From: Pseudomonadota bacterium
GTDB lineage: Bacteria > Pseudomonadota > Gammaproteobacteria > Acidithiobacillales > Acidithiobacillaceae
Reading direction: 5' to 3'
Length of the DNA: 14,476 nucleotides
NCBI GenBank assembly: GCA_021827445.1
Contig: JAKAVW010000039.1
Coordinates: 1 to 14,476, forward strand
Made by a program: the position numbers and the translations under genes. The notes beneath the pieces are model-generated. The model had not been told where the DNA came from, did not search any database, and was given only the letters and a program-made list of their open reading frames with translations. Numbering within the stretch: position 1 is the first letter of the stretch; each line of letters starts with the position of its first letter. This document shows positions 13,784 to 14,476 of this stretch, piece by piece.

Positions 13784-14476
13784 TCAGGCTTGTATGGCGC
13801 TCAAGTGCAGTCCCTTAGGCATGCCATCGAAGCCCGAAGCATCACGGGCGAAGTAGGTGCCTTGAATAGTGCGGTGGACCATGGCCAGATCTTTCTGCGC
13901 CTGATCGAGGTATTCGTGCAGCAGGTCCGGGCGCAGGTTGGCGAGCTTCAGGGCGTCCAGGCGCCGCCGCGCCCGGCGCACCGCCTCGGAAGGGACGCCC
14001 GCGTTGGGCAGGTGGGCCAGCGCCACCTCCATCTCACCCAGGCAATATTTCATGCTGCGCGGAAACTTGCCGTCCTTGAGCAGATAGTCCACCACCTGAT
14101 TGCTGCGCACCTGCACGGAAACATGGCGACGGTACATCTCAAAGGCGCTCAGGGCCCGCAATACGCCCAGCCAGAGGCTGGCCCCGGTCGTTTTCTGCAA
14201 GCCCTGATCCTGAGGCAGGATCACGGCGCTGGTCACGTCAACAATGCGCGTGGTCATGTCGGCGCGTTCCATGTTGCGGCCCAGCTTGATGAACTGGTAC
14301 ACATTGTCCTGGCTCATGCTGCTGATGAGCAGGCCCACCAGGGCGTGGCGTCGGGAAATGACCTCGCTGAGAAAGGCATAACGTGCATGACGGCTGTCCG
14401 AGCTGGTGCCAGCATGTTCGCGGACGAAGAGGAAGAGGGTGTTCAGGCGCTCCCAGAACTCGGCGGGGAGCAGGTC
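13784..14476 (-). CDS. Alpha-E (DUF403) domain protein, C-terminal part
   Basis: The frame is open to the right edge, giving 230 residues of a family normally about 310 long. The visible part begins DLLPAEFWERLNTLFLFVRE. It contains the alpha-E hallmark SSMSQDNVYQFIKLGRNMERADMTTR, followed by helical segments (LWLGVLRALSAFEMYRR, FPRSMKYCLGEMEVALAHL). The domain is all-helical and its activity is unknown. It is a constant partner of ATP-grasp (DUF404/DUF407) and transglutaminase-like proteins in predicted amide-bond-forming clusters. The gene is the upstream partner of the transglutaminase-DUF2126 gene, 42 bases apart. An ATP-grasp gene would be expected just outside the window on the right. 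The internal GTG at 14338 is not the start, because homology continues above it. Confidence 0.9.
   Translation of the reverse strand, partial: DLLPAEFWERLNTLFLFVREHAGTSSDSRHARYAFLSEVISRRHALVGLLISSMSQDNVYQFIKLGRNMERADMTTRIVDVTSAVILPQDQGLQKTTGASLWLGVLRALSAFEMYRRHVSVQVRSNQVVDYLLKDGKFPRSMKYCLGEMEVALAHLPNAGVPSEAVRRARRRLDALKLANLRPDLLHEYLDQAQKDLAMVHRTIQGTYFARDASGFDGMPKGLHLSAIQA

Overview
The window looks like chromosomal DNA of a moderately GC-rich proteobacterium. The gene families (AmtB/GlnK, PrkA-YeaH-SpoVR, transglutaminase-DUF2126 with alpha-E) and the sigma-54/NtrC-type control sites point to the gammaproteobacterial/Acidithiobacillia side. An Acidithiobacillus-like organism is my guess, but nothing in the sequence proves a genus. 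I see no rRNA, tRNA, CRISPR array or insertion sequence.

Layout, left to right. Positions 1-180 hold the start of a minus-strand GAF-domain gene that runs off the left edge, followed by an AT-rich gap. Positions 466-2793 hold a minus-strand nitrogen-sensing unit: two NtrC-type sites, a perfect -24/-12 promoter, a small decayed secreted-protein gene, glnK (PII), amt and a strong terminator. Positions 2824-6818 hold a second minus-strand unit: an NtrC-type site, a -24/-12 promoter, a badly damaged second amt, then yeaH (VWA, DUF444) and spoVR. Positions 6858-9101 hold prkA (AAA+ protein, yeaG-like), with its own terminator, -24/-12 promoter and NtrC-type sites. Positions 9228-10394 hold a plus-strand membrane protein with a Cache/PDC-like domain. 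It has a perfect -24/-12 promoter and a 14-bp palindrome where an enhancer would sit. Positions 10379-14476 hold a minus-strand pair, an alpha-E protein (cut by the right edge) followed by a transglutaminase-DUF2126 fusion.

How they fit together: GlnK and Amt form the ammonium uptake and nitrogen-status module. PrkA, YeaH and SpoVR form a conserved stress triad that in E. coli (yeaGH) belongs to the nitrogen-starvation regulon. Here the same promoter architecture, sigma-54 elements with NtrC-like dyads about 100-130 bp upstream, precedes glnK-amt, amt2-yeaH-spoVR and prkA. The triad therefore appears wired into nitrogen control three times over about 7 kb. The plus-strand sensor also carries a sigma-54 promoter but has a different palindrome, so a different activator may control it.

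The most notable points are the four sigma-54 promoters, the second amt with two in-frame internal deletions plus a frameshift inside a GC-rich palindrome, the altered Walker A motif of PrkA (GPVGAAKS), and the decayed leader gene in front of glnK. All promoter and binding-site calls are by eye against consensus and are untested.
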